A stretch of DNA of 64,000 bases from Phanerodontia chrysosporium (taxonomy: Eukaryota; Basidiomycota; Agaricomycetes; Polyporales; Phanerochaetaceae). The first letter of the stretch is position 1, and the number at the start of each line of letters is the position of its first letter. The translations under genes and the position numbers were made by a program. The notes beneath the pieces were generated by a model. The model was not told where the DNA came from. It did no database searches and worked only from the letters and a program-made list of their open reading frames with translations. Below, in pieces: positions 1 through 11,319 of the stretch. The stretch is from the NCBI GenBank assembly GCA_001910725.1, contig MJGA01000027.1, positions 1 through 64,000 on the forward strand. Reading direction: 5' to 3'.

Positions 1-887
1 CATACCTTGAACCTCTTTTTACCTGCCACCTCATAATGCTTCATTCACATGCTTCATTGATATTTGACAAGAGTTCACTTTGCTGCGCTTCGTGGGTCAG
101 AAGTGAGGCCTAGTGAGGGTCCGGGAAATGCGATGCAATATAACTATGACTACAACATCGTGATTGTGGTGTGCGTCAGAGCGCGGCACACGTGCGAGCT
201 GTCAGATTGAGGTGTAGGTAGTCACAGGCATGCCAAGCCTAGAGCAAGTTGGATCGGTCAATGACGAGTTCATGAGGAGTAGTATTAGGGGTCGCGGGCA
301 GGGTATGTAAGGAAGCGAGAGGGGCAAAGAAGCAGGACTAAGAAAAATTAAAACAGGGGTACTACTTTCAAGCCACCTGGTTAAATATATCATATCATGA
401 TGAAATGTATCATATCATTCCTGGTTAAATGTATGAGTAATGTATGAGTAATGTGAGTAATATGAGTAATAACCGTCTGTTGTATACCTCCCATGTAACC
501 ATGCTGGCTGCACAACATATGCACATTGCATCTACGGAGCTCTCATATGCCACTCTAAGCCCTTCGCTCTTCAGTTGTTATGTAACCTCTTGGAAAATGT
601 GCTTGTGTGATAAAATGCACGTTCAATACATGACAGTGGATTGAACGTTTGCGAAACGATGCAGGCACGTCAACAGCAGCCACACTGCATCCCTTTATGT
701 CCCATGACAAGACTGTAGGTGAGGTGATTCAATGACATGTCCACCCCAAGGAACTGGTGACGCCCCAAAACAGCGGAGTTTTTTCGAGGTTTCTGGGGTT
801 CGGATAAGGTGCCAGGGGTACAAGTGTCGGAATATTTAACATTTCCCTGCTCAGTTACTTGCGCCTGTATCCTCCTTCGCCCCCACC
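1..887. other. Intergenic, no gene recognised
   Basis: No reading frame here looks like a real gene; the short ORFs have no domain, no splice continuity and no recognisable composition. A few short AT-rich direct repeats are present, the clearest being the GAGTAAT tract at 431-471. The last part is presumably the promoter of the gene that starts at 888. Confidence 0.5.
431..471. repeat. Short GAGTAAT tandem tract
   Basis: Four imperfect copies of an ATGAGTAAT-like unit lie in a row in AT-rich intergenic DNA. It looks like a small degenerate minisatellite; no function is implied. Confidence 0.5.
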
Positions 888-1786
888 ATGTCGCCTTCAA
901 ACGAAGTCAAGCCCACAGGTGGGAAATGTCTGAAATGCGCAATATAGGGTCACTAATAACCTACTTCCACCAGCTGTCCGCGGGTTGGAGGCTTCGGCCG
1001 CCGATTTATCGGAGAAGCAGCGCAGGCTGGCAGAGCTCCGCGCACAGCTGGAGCAGAAGCGGAAGGAGCTTCGCTTGGCTGAGGAGCGGAAGCGCGACTT
1101 GGCTGCGCGGAAGATCGCGGCGGAGGAGGCAAAGGCCAAGGCGGAGCAGGCAAAGGTCAAGGCGGAGGAGGCAAAGGCCAAGGCGGAGCAGGCAGCGAAA
1201 GCAAAGGCAGACGTGCAGGCGGAGTCGTCGAAGCCGACGGCATGCGACACCTGCCGGAGGCACGACATCGACTGCTCATGGCGGTCTGGTCGTGCAAAGA
1301 CCTGCACGGAGTGCGCTCTCCACAAGCGTCTGTGCACCGTGAACGGGGTTGCCGTGAGCGGAATGCGCCCGCAGATTGCAAAGCCAGCAGACGCGAAGGG
1401 CAAAGCTGCCATGCCGCCGAAGACAAGTTCCGTCATCGACTCCGACGACGAGCCGCAGTTGGAGGCTCCGCAAGCAAGCATGGACCTCAACACCGACTGG
1501 TGTCATCGTTCTCGAAGTGGCCATCGATTGCATGACCGACACGATCAGAGCCCTCGGCAAGTTGATCGCCGGCGAGATCAGTCAATTCCGCGATGTGCAA
1601 ACCGCGATCGGGGAGAAGTTTGACCGACTCGCAGATGCGTTTGAGAACTTCGACGCCCACAGGCCAACAGTCAACCCGCACCCCGCGAAAGGAAAGAAGG
1701 CCATGGGTTCACTGGCGACTGGGTCCAACGAAAACGCCGCGGGTAGCGAGGAAAGGCGGGCGAAAAAGCGGCAGAGAAAGGAGTAG
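888..1786 (+). CDS. Coiled-coil protein with Zn2Cys6 cluster, frameshifted
   Basis: Two exons: 888-918 and 974-1786, with a 55-nt GT-AG intron; the frame joins cleanly (MSPSNEVKPT then AVRGLEAS). Residues about 20-85 are a long Lys/Glu/Ala-rich coiled coil with an AKAE-type repeat. They are followed by a cysteine array C-x2-C-x6-C-x9-C-x2-C-x6-C (from CDTC to RLC), which is the spacing of the fungal Zn(II)2Cys6 binuclear cluster used for DNA binding. The cluster lies in the middle of the protein rather than at the N terminus. After MDLNTD, near base 1495, the frame with the best protein character moves by one base and continues with GVIVLEVAIDCMTDT to a stop at 1784-1786; no intron of usable length fits. 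Either this is a frameshift mutation or a sequence error. The DNA-binding role is inferred from the Cys pattern only. Confidence 0.6.
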
Positions 1787-2590
1787 TCAGAGATGCGGCA
1801 CGCGCCTTCCTTCGATGATCGTTTTTTGTTTTTGTTTTTTCAATACATCACCTGTTTCGCATGCTCTCGCAGAGGCTCAAGTGGACAGAAATAGTGTGCA
1901 AGAATCGAATACAGTGCAGGTCTAGTGGTTGAGTCTGGGCCCGCGCAGACTCGACAAGCAGTGTTGCTCGTACGTATACATACTGTATGTACAAGAGGTG
2001 AACCGACATCGATCTTGAATGTATAGGAGTGTGAGAGGCTATTCCGAGTTTCATTTCATCAATGGAATGATTGAATTATAGTTGAATGTATAGAGATGGA
2101 TCAGTAATTGTAGAACTGGCTTAGTAACTGCTACGTCGTGGAGCGCTGGACACAGTTCGGGTATCAGGTCTGACTAGGGACATTCAGAGCTGGATACGTA
2201 GTTGCAGACATTATTGTATTCTAGTTTTACGACATGCCTTCAAAACGCGAACAAGTAAATATGAAGTCTCACAGAGAGTTCGATCTTCTGCTTCCACAGC
2301 TTTCTGAAATAATGGTGCTAAAAGGTCCGACAGTCCGATGCGTAAAGTAAAGTCCGATGCGTCCGAGCAAATATTCAGCCAAGTCCGTCTTCCCCTCCTC
2401 CCCGCTGACTGCTCGTTGAATGGTTCATCATCCTTATGCAACTTTGACCAGGGAGCACATGGAACAGTCACTTGGGAGGGGATGTGGTTGGGCAACGGAT
2501 GGTTTTAGGAGTTGAAAAGAATGGGAAGAAGTGGCCAAGAAGGGTGCAGTGTTGCAACTTTGAATGTGGGGTAGGAGGTGAACAGGGAAC
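1787..2590. other. Intergenic, no gene recognised
   Basis: AT-rich spacer between a plus-strand and a minus-strand gene, so it should hold both 3' ends. I see no conserved frame, RNA gene or repeat here. Confidence 0.45.
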
Positions 2591-3187
2591 TCAATGACTG
2601 TCGGTGAACGTTACCGAAGGTTGGACACGGGGCGGTGGTGGTATGAGCGGCAGAGGTCCAAGGCCAGATGGATTCTCCATGTACTCCCGGTATATGTGGT
2701 GTTCTTCCTGGTAGCGGGCCGCGAGATCTTGAGGGAGTGTAACGTAGCAGCGCCGAATGGTGAGGTAGAAGCCAATGGTCTTCTCGAACACATTGGCGAA
2801 AATGGTGAAGGTGACATGACGACGCCACAGCACGTGGACTTGGATGATCTGGCCAACACCCAAGCGGTAGTTCTCATTGTAGGTATCCCCCGAACCGTGC
2901 CAGAGGGAGACGAAGTCGCCGACCTTGAGCAATCCGTCATCGGGGTCGCAAAGAGATGCGAAGTGATTCTCTTGCTGCTCTGGGCAGTGAGCGATGCGGA
3001 GACGGCGGAAACCAGTTTCGCAACGGAACTTGACATCTTCTGACTTTTTGCGCCATTGGATGGGAGTGTGTCGGATGCGTGTAAGGACAGCTGCATGTTC
3101 TCTGGCATTGGCACTGGTGATACCTTCGCTTACAGATGGCCACCAGTCGATGGTCATGTCTGGGAGGCTATCGGCAGGGTGTGTCAT
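2591..3187 (-). CDS. Unknown protein, about 198 aa
   Basis: I do not recognise this protein. The frame is open from 3331, but the N-terminal part before MTHPADSLPD looks like translated 5' leader, so I place the start at the ATG on 3185-3187. It is a soluble, basic and aromatic-rich protein. A segment around residues 90-150 (KVGDFVSLWHGSG, then a run of beta-strand-like hydrophobic residues) vaguely resembles a BAH-type or SH3-like barrel, but this is only an impression. A Pro-rich tail (PLPLIPPPPRVQ) follows. No intron is needed. It could be an exon of a longer gene whose other exons I cannot see. Confidence 0.4.
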   Translation of the reverse strand: MTHPADSLPDMTIDWWPSVSEGITSANAREHAAVLTRIRHTPIQWRKKSEDVKFRCETGFRRLRIAHCPEQQENHFASLCDPDDGLLKVGDFVSLWHGSGDTYNENYRLGVGQIIQVHVLWRRHVTFTIFANVFEKTIGFYLTIRRCYVTLPQDLAARYQEEHHIYREYMENPSGLGPLPLIPPPPRVQPSVTFTDSH

Positions 3188-3730
3188 GATTTGGGTTGTG
3201 ATTAACAAGGAGCGACAAGTGGAGCGCAGCTTTCCGATAAAAAAATGGAGGCAATGGGCAGTGTTGACGAAGGGTAGTGGAAAGATATATGAAAGGCAGA
3301 TGGAGCCCATCAAGGGTCGCATTGATGACATGGCATCGCGACCCTAAGCGATGCGGAGGTGACCTACGCTAGACAAACTACGTACCAGGAAAGGCAAAGC
3401 CTAATGGCACGATTCCACTAGTGGGCGGGGTCTGAACTTTACTAGAAATGACACGTGTGCACTGATTTCTACGGGCCTAGCGATGACATAAACAGCTGTG
3501 TTCTAAGCTTGAGAGCGTTTCAACAGGCGTAAAGCTGGACATCGCAAAATCGGGGAACTTGGCAGCAGAATGGGCAGTCTTCCAGTCTACCAACATGATC
3601 CTGCCCTTGTGACATTGCCATGATGGCAATGAAATTAAATTGGAACAGAATCTGCCATAAATATCATTCATTGGCTGGAGATTAACAGTAGAGTGATGAA
3701 GGTAGTCGATGAACGGCCGCACCGCGAGAG

Positions 3731-3836
3731 TGGTCGCCACTGGCGTCCACCTGCACGGCAGCCCACTTCAGCGCCTCTGCCCAGCCAGCACCCACAGGAC
3801 CGTGCACACGCGTCGTGGTGGTCGCCCTTGGCGACC
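3731..3836. repeat. Pair of GGTCGCC..GGCGACC palindromes
   Basis: Two copies of the 17-bp palindrome family that recurs through the window lie at 3732-3748 and 3820-3836, about 90 bp apart. The second is nearly perfect (GGTCGCCCTTGGCGACC). The DNA between them has no gene. Together they resemble one unit bounded by palindromes. Confidence 0.7.
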
Positions 3837-3914
3837 ATTGCCGAGCAGCGATTCATTCATGACAATGCAGCCGATACAAAAGCCATTTGATGTACATGAC
3901 GATACAAAGGTAGT

Positions 3915-4945
3915 TTACGCTGCGATATCACAATCGTCGTTAGCAGCGAGAATCTGAAGGGCAGCAACGAAGGTCTCGTTGTCGGCAAAGGCCTGGTATC
4001 CCATGGCCTCCATGCAGTCCGCCAGCTCCGGGAGGTCATGACGTTCCACAAGGTGCAGAAGCCCAACAAAGGTGGCAGGCTGTCCGTGTTTGTGCATACA
4101 GTCCGACTGCGGATACATTGTTGATTAGTGTGGACCTTGCTGAGAAATAAGCAGCATCTGCATACAATGAATCTCCGCGCAGCGATCCAACCATTGCTCC
4201 ACGGCCCGTCGGAGATCAACTCCGAGATGACCTTGCAGGCGCGATCGGCCAAGTAACGCTCCTTGGAGCGACGGACAGCGACGCTGGGGTCTTCATCATC
4301 ACCCAGCAGAGTGTGGTCTATGACGAGGCGATCCGTGCGGTCGGAGTGCTGCACTCCACCCTCATCGACATTGTCGTCGCTAGATAGCGTCAGGTCAACG
4401 ACTTCGTGTTCTTCGTCCTCGTCCTCGTCGTCCTCGTCGTCCTCGTCCTCGTCGTCCTCGTCGTCCTCGTCCTCGTCGTCCTCGTCCTCGTCCTCATTGT
4501 CCTCGTCCTCGTCCTCGTCGTCCTCGTCCTCGTCGTCATTGGAGGAAGCATGCGTGGAAGGCTCGTGACTAATGAGCTCCTCTGTGGACATATCAGTGTC
4601 AGAGTCGCTCCCACGTCCGTCATCGGAGTCCTCTTCCCCATGGGAGTTCGAGTTTTCCTAGAACTGCAACTTGTACACCCAGTCACAGGCAGCGAGCAAC
4701 TCGCCAGAAGGAGATCCGTTTCTTGTGGTCATCAGCCTAGCGACCTCCTGAGCGTCCGGGTCTCCGCTGTGCGCCGCAATCACATCGCGCTACGAACGCA
4801 GATCAGCAATGGTCATAGAAAAGCTGCTGCATCGTACAATTCTCTTCAAGAGCACGTTATAATAAACGTTTCTGACTCTCTCTCGCGTCAGGAGGTCCTT
4901 GAGCTGAGATTTGAATGTAGCAGGGGCAGTGGGTTGCGAAGCCAT
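3915..4945 (-). CDS. Asp/Glu-rich acidic protein, function unknown
   Basis: Minus-strand gene with exons 4868-4945, 4166-4789 and 3915-4106. The last intron (4107-4165, GTATGC..CGCAG) joins in phase 0. The protein starts MASQPTAPATFK, has a central run of about 40 Asp/Glu residues coded by GAC/GAG repeats (4403-4540), and ends in a predicted helical region (VGLLHLVERHDLPELADCM). The first donor is uncertain (GTTTAT at 4867 or GTCAGA at 4876). An in-frame TAG at 4658-4660 separates CDWVYKLQF from ENSNSHGEEDSDDG, and both sides read as real protein. It is either a nonsense mutation or part of a 21-nt GT..AG micro-intron (4658-4678). Long acidic tracts are common in nuclear proteins such as histone chaperones, but nothing else supports that role. 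Confidence 0.55.
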
Positions 4946-5101
4946 GACGAGCTCACAGAGTCCAGCAGGTATCCTCAATCCTTTATATATTCCTCGAATT
5001 TGAATATGGTGCGATCAACGTTCATTCCATTGTCTACTGCGTCAACGTTATCAGATGTCACTGCAAGTTGCCGGACTGAGTACCATCAGAGGCACAGAGG
5101 T

Positions 5102-5174
5102 GGTCGCCATCGGCAGCCGTCACGACAGTGACGTACCCATGCAGGCCCAGTCCGCGCGGTCGCCTCTGGCGACC
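5102..5174. repeat. Pair of GGTCGCC..GGCGACC palindromes
   Basis: Copies at 5102-5118 (degenerate) and 5158-5174 (GGTCGCCTCTGGCGACC), in the spacer between the acidic-protein gene and helicase A. Same family as at 3.7 kb and in the 32.5-34 kb cluster. Confidence 0.65.
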
Positions 5175-5533
5175 ACTGCAGCGCTCGGCGCCCACAGCTG
5201 CTGGCTAAGCGATGCCCCCGGTTCAGTGCCCAGTGCTCTGGTAAGGCACGCATCACTGCACTAATGAGATGCTCGCAGCACGTCCCAGCGCTTCATGGCC
5301 ACCGATGGTCTTGCAAGGCCTGGTGATCTTATTTGCACGGATGAACCAGTAGGATATAGGAGTAACCAAGAGGTCTCATCAAAATCAGGGATTTTTTTTT
5401 CGTTTGACTAAATCCCATGAAGCAGATCAACGATGATGGTGGTGCGAGCATCGTACCCTTATATATGACCACAGACCTGTCGGTTGTGCCTCCCTTCCCA
5501 CCTTCACGAGAGAGCCTGGCGTACCTCAGCAAA

Positions 5534-8500
5534 ATGGGTGCAAGCTGGCGCAAGGTGCTCACGTACGCCCCTCTAGTTTGGACCATGGAGCAGTGGCAGG
5601 CAGCCACGGGTATCCAGCGTCCCATCTGGGACGACCATCCCCAACCAGACCTAATGCCAGTGGTAACTTTGAAGGAACGGAAAAGCATGCAGAACTTCAT
5701 CGCACGGTTATCCAGCTACAAAGGCAAGGCCCGCGAAAGATTTTGTCAAGGCAGTCATGCAGCGTGCACAGCTCAGGACAAGGAGGCTGTACGTCTCATC
5801 GAAGTATGGTTCAAACTTGTCCGATGTCGCGTCGAGTGGCAAGTCACGGACAGAGCAAACGCTCTCTTCGAGGAGCTTGGAATCGACTACCCAAACTTGA
5901 TGCGCAAACTGAACACCATGGACACAAATACAAGCGTACGTACTTTAATACTTGAGTGTTTACCTTGTCTGACCAAAGCACCAGAGAATTTCTGCGGACT
6001 TTATCGCAAAGACCCACAGTGCCCACATTGTTGCCCACCTTCTTGATCCTGACATCAGCCTCATGTTCCACGAAGAGGCCGAGCATCTCCGAGTTTGGGT
6101 CAGCACACTGTACTCGGTCATAATCAGCAAGGACAAGTCGGCCATGAAGCGGAGTTTGGACAGGATGCGTAGTCTTGAACAGAAAGTCGAGACCGCGAGG
6201 CATAGTGCGGACTTCCATCATGCTATCAGTGCATAAGTTTCTCACTGTATATCACAGAATTAGATACTCTCACAAAGGGGATGGGTCCGGGAGCCATTCA
6301 GGAGATTCGCACGATCACCAAGCACGCGCCAAAACTCCTACAACTCCGCGGGCTTGTGGCACTTGAAGAAAACATCCGCAAGAACTCGGAGTTGACAGAG
6401 TATCTCCGAAAGATACAGTCAGCACTCCACACAGAAAACGGCACAAGTAAGCAACATGAATTTTAGGGGATTTCCCGACTGAGTTTCTATACAGAGATCA
6501 ACAAAGACCTTGGTCTTCAGATATTTCAGCTGACGGACCCGGCCTTGAAGTCCGCGATCGATGGCGACATTGCTTCAGCGCTTGATGGCATAGATGAGGA
6601 CTCTCAGCCTACTCGTGTCTTCGATGCTGACCAGAACAACGGCGAATTGGTCTGGGATCTGGCGGCGGTGTCGGAGTTGAATCAGATGTCGCCAGGTGAT
6701 ATGTTCAAGGACCTCGGAATTCCGAGTGATGGACTTCCGACGCTGGTGAAGCATCTGGATCCGTACGGGGAGTTCAGCGAGGCGAACAAAGCCGACTGGC
6801 CAGAGGATCGAAAAGTCCCTGCGACGCTCAAGTACCACCAAGTCGTTGGCCTCTACCAGCTTTCAGAACAAATGTTCAAGAAGGATGCAATGTTGCTTCT
6901 CGACGAGGTCGGTGTCGGGAAAACACTGCAGATTATCAGTCTTATTGCATATCGCATTTGGGCGATTGAACATAAGAAACTGCAGAAGACTTATCCGGGA
7001 ATGTTCAGTGAGTTACATCTCCCACTCTAGTCTTTGTTGCCGCACGTCGTGGTCGCCACCAGCAACCACAACTCCGCAGAGCCAACCAGCAATGACAAAC
7101 GGCTAACGACCTTACAGAGGAAGCCCACACGGAGTTGGACGAGTCACGGCCCACGATTATCGTGGTGCCGCCTTCTCTACTCAACCAATGGCGGGAAGAG
7201 CTTGTCCGCTGGCTACAACCAGGGAGCGCAGACATTTTCGTCTACAGCGGCAAGTACGAGACAGAGAATCGGGGTGCGTTCTGGAACTCGATCTGGCAAG
7301 CGAGCAAGATGGAGCCGTACAGAAAAGTGATTCTTACTACGCGCACGGTGCGTACAACTGCATTCCGGCCTTTCCCACAGATGATCATTCTTGCTAGGCG
7401 CTATGGTCCGACGCTGAAGTCGCGATTACCGGCATCGGCACTATCTCATCAAGTGCCAAAGTGAAGAACACCTTATATCAGATCACCCCTGGCGTGTTTG
7501 TTATCGACGAGGTGCACGAAGTGCGGAACTTTGGACCGCGCCTCGATGCTCTGGTTCATTTTGTGGAGAAATCGGAGCTCACCATTACTGCTTCTGCGAC
7601 GCCCATCGTTACCAACTACCTAGTAAGACGGCTCTGCTATTACAAAACTTTGCTTACTACCAACTGTCTTTCAGAACACATTGACCCTCGCGAAGCTTAC
7701 GAAGCAGGGTCACCATGTCACGGACTCGTTAAAGAATTCCTGGGCAGCGCGTCTTCGTAAGGCAAAGAGGCAAGACAAGGATAGCGGCAGTGCAGATGCG
7801 GAATTCGACCGTGCAAAGGCTCAGCGCGGTGAGTTTGCAGAGGATGCGTCTCATCTTCGTGTCGTATCACAGGAACTATGCGGAACGATGCAGCAATGGT
7901 TTGTGGGGAGGGCCCTGCGAAGGACGATCTACAGCAAAGACAATGAAGGTCGCCCTGTTTGGGGTGCACCAGAGCCAATCTCCGTTGACCTGTATCTCAA
8001 GCTCCACAAACACGAGTCGGAGGCCCTGTCCACAATGATGACGGATGAGGACGTCGATGTTGATAACCCCCGGGACTCTGTCACCAATGTGTGTGCTCTC
8101 GTTTCCATGATTTGTGCCTGTGTGCACAGTGGCTGTTTTTGGTGACCGCGGGAGCGGAAGGGGCGTTACCTGCAAAGCGCCGCGAAGTGGTCGCCAGTGG
8201 CGGTCATTTGGGTGCCATCTCACAGACCCTTACTTTTAGTGCTTTTACCTGCTCTGTCGCAAGGCGCTCGACCATGTAAAGTTCCTAAAGAACTGGCATT
8301 GGGAGGGCCCAAGAACGCTGCAGGAGTGGAATGACATGCCGTCTACCAAGTTGCAAGCAGTCGTGAAGATTCTCAAGCATCACTTCTGGAAATCCCAACT
8401 TCCACCTCTAGTGAACAAGTGCCCTGATGGATATCGTCTGGTGAACTGCGACCCAGAGGACGATGAGTGGAGAGCATGGACTAACGACCTAGTTGCTGGA

Positions 8501-10286
8501 GAGCCATATCAGCAACCTCCACCTTACGATCCACGAGGCATCGTTGACGAGTACGACAAGTATCTGAAGCGTACGTCCTCCGGAGCCTCAAAAGCTGATA
8601 TTCCGGTCTCCCCGGAATTGCGTTTTTGGCTTGACCAGGCCCGCACGGTCGATAAGGCGGTCTTGTACGAACCCTTCACCTCGCACCACCCAATTGTGAA
8701 GAAGGTAAGCTAGTGACCGCTCATATAAGGTTATCCACCTTGTCTAACCAGCGTTTCTTAGGTGTTTGACCTAGAGGGCATCAAATACCTCTTTATCTCT
8801 GGTAAGGTTGCACCGAAGAAGCGAGCGAATATTTTGAAGGAGTTCCGCGAGTCGAAAGAGCCACTGGTGCTCGTCGTCTCTGGCGTCGCCCAGTCGGGGC
8901 TCAACATTGACTGCGCGAATATCGTCATTCTGAAGGTGAGGCAGATATTTATGGCATGCGGTTGAGACTAATCGAACAACTTTGTTTTTCGCTCAGTCTC
9001 CAATGTGGTCAGCACAAGAGGACAGTCAGTTTATCGGCCGTATGTGGAGGCGCCCACAAGTCAAGCAAGTGATAGTTTACCGCACTCTTGCTCTCGACGT
9101 TGGCGAACGGTCCCTGGCAAACATCGCATTCAGCAAGGAAGGAATGCAAGAGATGTTCTTTAAGCCCGCCATGACAACGCTTGTCCGTGAGTGCAACTCT
9201 CCTTATCTGCTAATGGAGTGAATTGCTCATGTCATTTGGGGGAACTTGAATAGAGCAAACCCTTGTGGCCGCTCGCGAGGCTGAGGAAGACGAAGGTATC
9301 GACAAAGAGGCAGATGTTCAAAGTGAGGAGGAGACGAAGGGCAGGGGTAGGGTGAATGTCAAGCAGGCTACGCTGAAGGAACCTGCTGCACCACTGAAGG
9401 TGAAGCCGAAACCTCGCAAGAAGGCAAAGCCGAGCATTCCTCAGCCTACTCCTGCCCCTTCTGAGATTGAAGACAGTTCACCACCCGTTGAGCTGGGCAA
9501 ACGGAAATGGGCGGAGAATTTAGATGACGCGATATCTATCGTGTCGGACTTTACTGTCGCTATGCCAGAGCCAACGTCTGTCTCCAGTCCACTGGCAACT
9601 GATGTGAGTGTCGCTCTACCTTTGAAAAAAGTGCTCAAAGTGTTCGCGCTCAATACTGTTCTCCTTCTCAGTCTGTGGTGGACACTCCGCCAGGTCGGAT
9701 TCGTAGCTTGGCTGTGCGCATGGAAGAGGAAGAGGAAAGTGATGAAGAGCCGGTGCGGCCAGAGCTCACAAGCGAGTGGTCGTTATCAGATCTGCCCCGA
9801 ACTCCGGTGCGGGCATCGAGTCCGCCGTCTCTTCCGTCTCCAACTTCAACAGACCTGGACTTTGTTCAGCCTGCACCCAAGATCGCCCTGCAACCAGAGC
9901 TGCCAATGTGTAAGTGGGATGCTGTCTATCTTAGCACATGCAGATACTGAACACGACCTTCAGCACCAGAAGATTTGGATGATGTCATGACTTCAAGGCT
10001 TCCACCTGCACATGAGTCATCTCCGCCTCTGCGCCTAAAGAAGAAAATGCGCATCAAGCCTTCCAAGGAGCATGCAGAGACATCCATCAAAGGCAATCGC
10101 CAAACGAAGGCTGACAAGGGAAAAGGTCAGGCTGTCATCGAGGACATCGAGGAGGACAGCGATGAGCCCTCCACATCGAAGCATCCCCGGAAGGCAAGTG
10201 CAGTCCTGGGCAAGGCGAGCGGAACACGCACGCAGAGGGTCGTCAGGGCTCCACCTTTGGTGTTCGATAAGCTACCGAAGTTTTGA
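5534..10286 (+). CDS. SNF2-like DEVH helicase, paralogue A (intact)
   Basis: Thirteen exons: 5534-5935, 5985-6204, 6258-6446, 6495-7007, 7118-7347, 7398-7622, 7675-8088, 8240-8704, 8762-8935, 8997-9186, 9254-9603, 9672-9909, 9964-10286; about 1310 aa with all phases consistent. The start is the ATG giving MGASWRKV, matching MGATWRTI in paralogue B. Superfamily 2 motifs: Walker A DEVGVGKT near residue 406, Walker B VIDEVHEVRNFG near 554, motif III TASATP near 582. The second RecA domain has SGVAQSGLNIDCA and motif VI QFIGRMWRRPQ near 955. This motif set belongs to SNF2-family DNA translocases, although DEVG/DEVH replaces the usual DEMG/DEAH. The N-terminal 350 residues are unlike anything I know; the C-terminal 300 are low-complexity, acidic and basic. 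Introns 4 and 7 each carry a 17-bp palindrome. The substrate is unknown. Confidence 0.85.
7051..7067. repeat. Palindrome copy in helicase A intron 4
   Basis: Degenerate copy (GGTCGCCACCAGCAACC) inside the 110-nt intron 7008-7117. Paralogue B has three copies in its own intron 4. Confidence 0.6.
8189..8205. repeat. Palindrome copy in helicase A intron 7
   Basis: Copy GGTCGCCAGTGGCGGTC inside the 151-nt intron 8089-8239, one of the longest introns of the gene. Paralogue B has a diverged copy in the equivalent intron. Confidence 0.7.
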
Positions 10287-11319
10287 AGATCTGTCGTTAC
10301 CGCAGTTCTTGTTCTGTAATGTCTGATTTTTGCCTCCTGTAGTAGTAGTAGTCATGACCTGTAATGGGTGACTTCCCATAAGGATTTGGGGACAGTTGCG
10401 TGTCTAGAGTAGAGGCGTGAGTGTGTGGGTGTGACGACAGAGCCACCTAGCTCGCGCATCCAACCCATAAGCCCAACTGCGGTGACGTTTAGACATGAAC
10501 GTCCCGAACCTGTCATTGGAGAACTGCCATCAGGATGTTGACTCGGAGTTGCCATAGAGTAAGGCCCGTATCCTTCACTTACCTTTCTTGGTCAACAAGA
10601 GGTACTTACCCTTGTCCAGATTTCGGACGGAAAGCAGGTCGGAAACAGTGGAGTTACCGTCTGGGAAGTGGGGTTCAACTGTGTCATGCTTTTCTTACGC
10701 AAACTTGGGAAAAGTTGTCTGAAGCGTCCAGTACTCCTTAAGTTGCTTATGGGAACTTGAAGTCATCCACATGATGCCCAGATTCACCAAGTTTCTAGTG
10801 GGATTCTGATTCACTATCAAGAACTGGTGCCTGGGGGGAGAGTGCCAGATAGGCGTTGGATGATTTTTGCTCGACCTCATTGGCCATGTCCTGAGCTGCG
10901 ATCCCATTGGCTCGCCCAATGCTGGCCAAGGGTGGGCGTCTAATTCCGCAGCTGCTATAACCCTCGCACCGCACTCTCTGCGTTGCAGTAAAACAAACTC
11001 CGACTGCGTCCAGGATTCCTATGCCCATGGTTGCCACTGGCGAGCACTTGGGCTCACTGCTAGGGTGTCAAGCGTTCTAGTCGGGCGGGGCAGACGATCG
11101 GCGTTTGGAAACCCCTGATCGTCTGGCTCTGCACACCTATTTTGATGATCTCCGCTCTTCCATGCTATCTGATGGTGATCAGATACGGGTTTCCATTTGC
11201 GCTGCGACAATGTAAAGAGCTCTGTGCTCCATATAAGACCCTCGTGCTCTGATCAGTTGAATACGCCCTTTGCCCTCGAAAACACTCCTCTTCAACTGAC
11301 CACATTGACATAGACTGCG
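10287..11319. other. Intergenic between helicase paralogues
   Basis: Holds the 3' end of helicase A and the promoter of helicase B. No conserved frame is seen. One palindrome copy (GGTTGCCACTGGCGAGC) lies at 11029-11045. Confidence 0.5.

Noticed and set aside
4263..5131. Long poly-Ser and Val/Leu-rich plus-strand frames opposite the acidic gene
   Set aside because: They are mirror images of the GAC/GAG repeat; a low-complexity repeat keeps all frames open.
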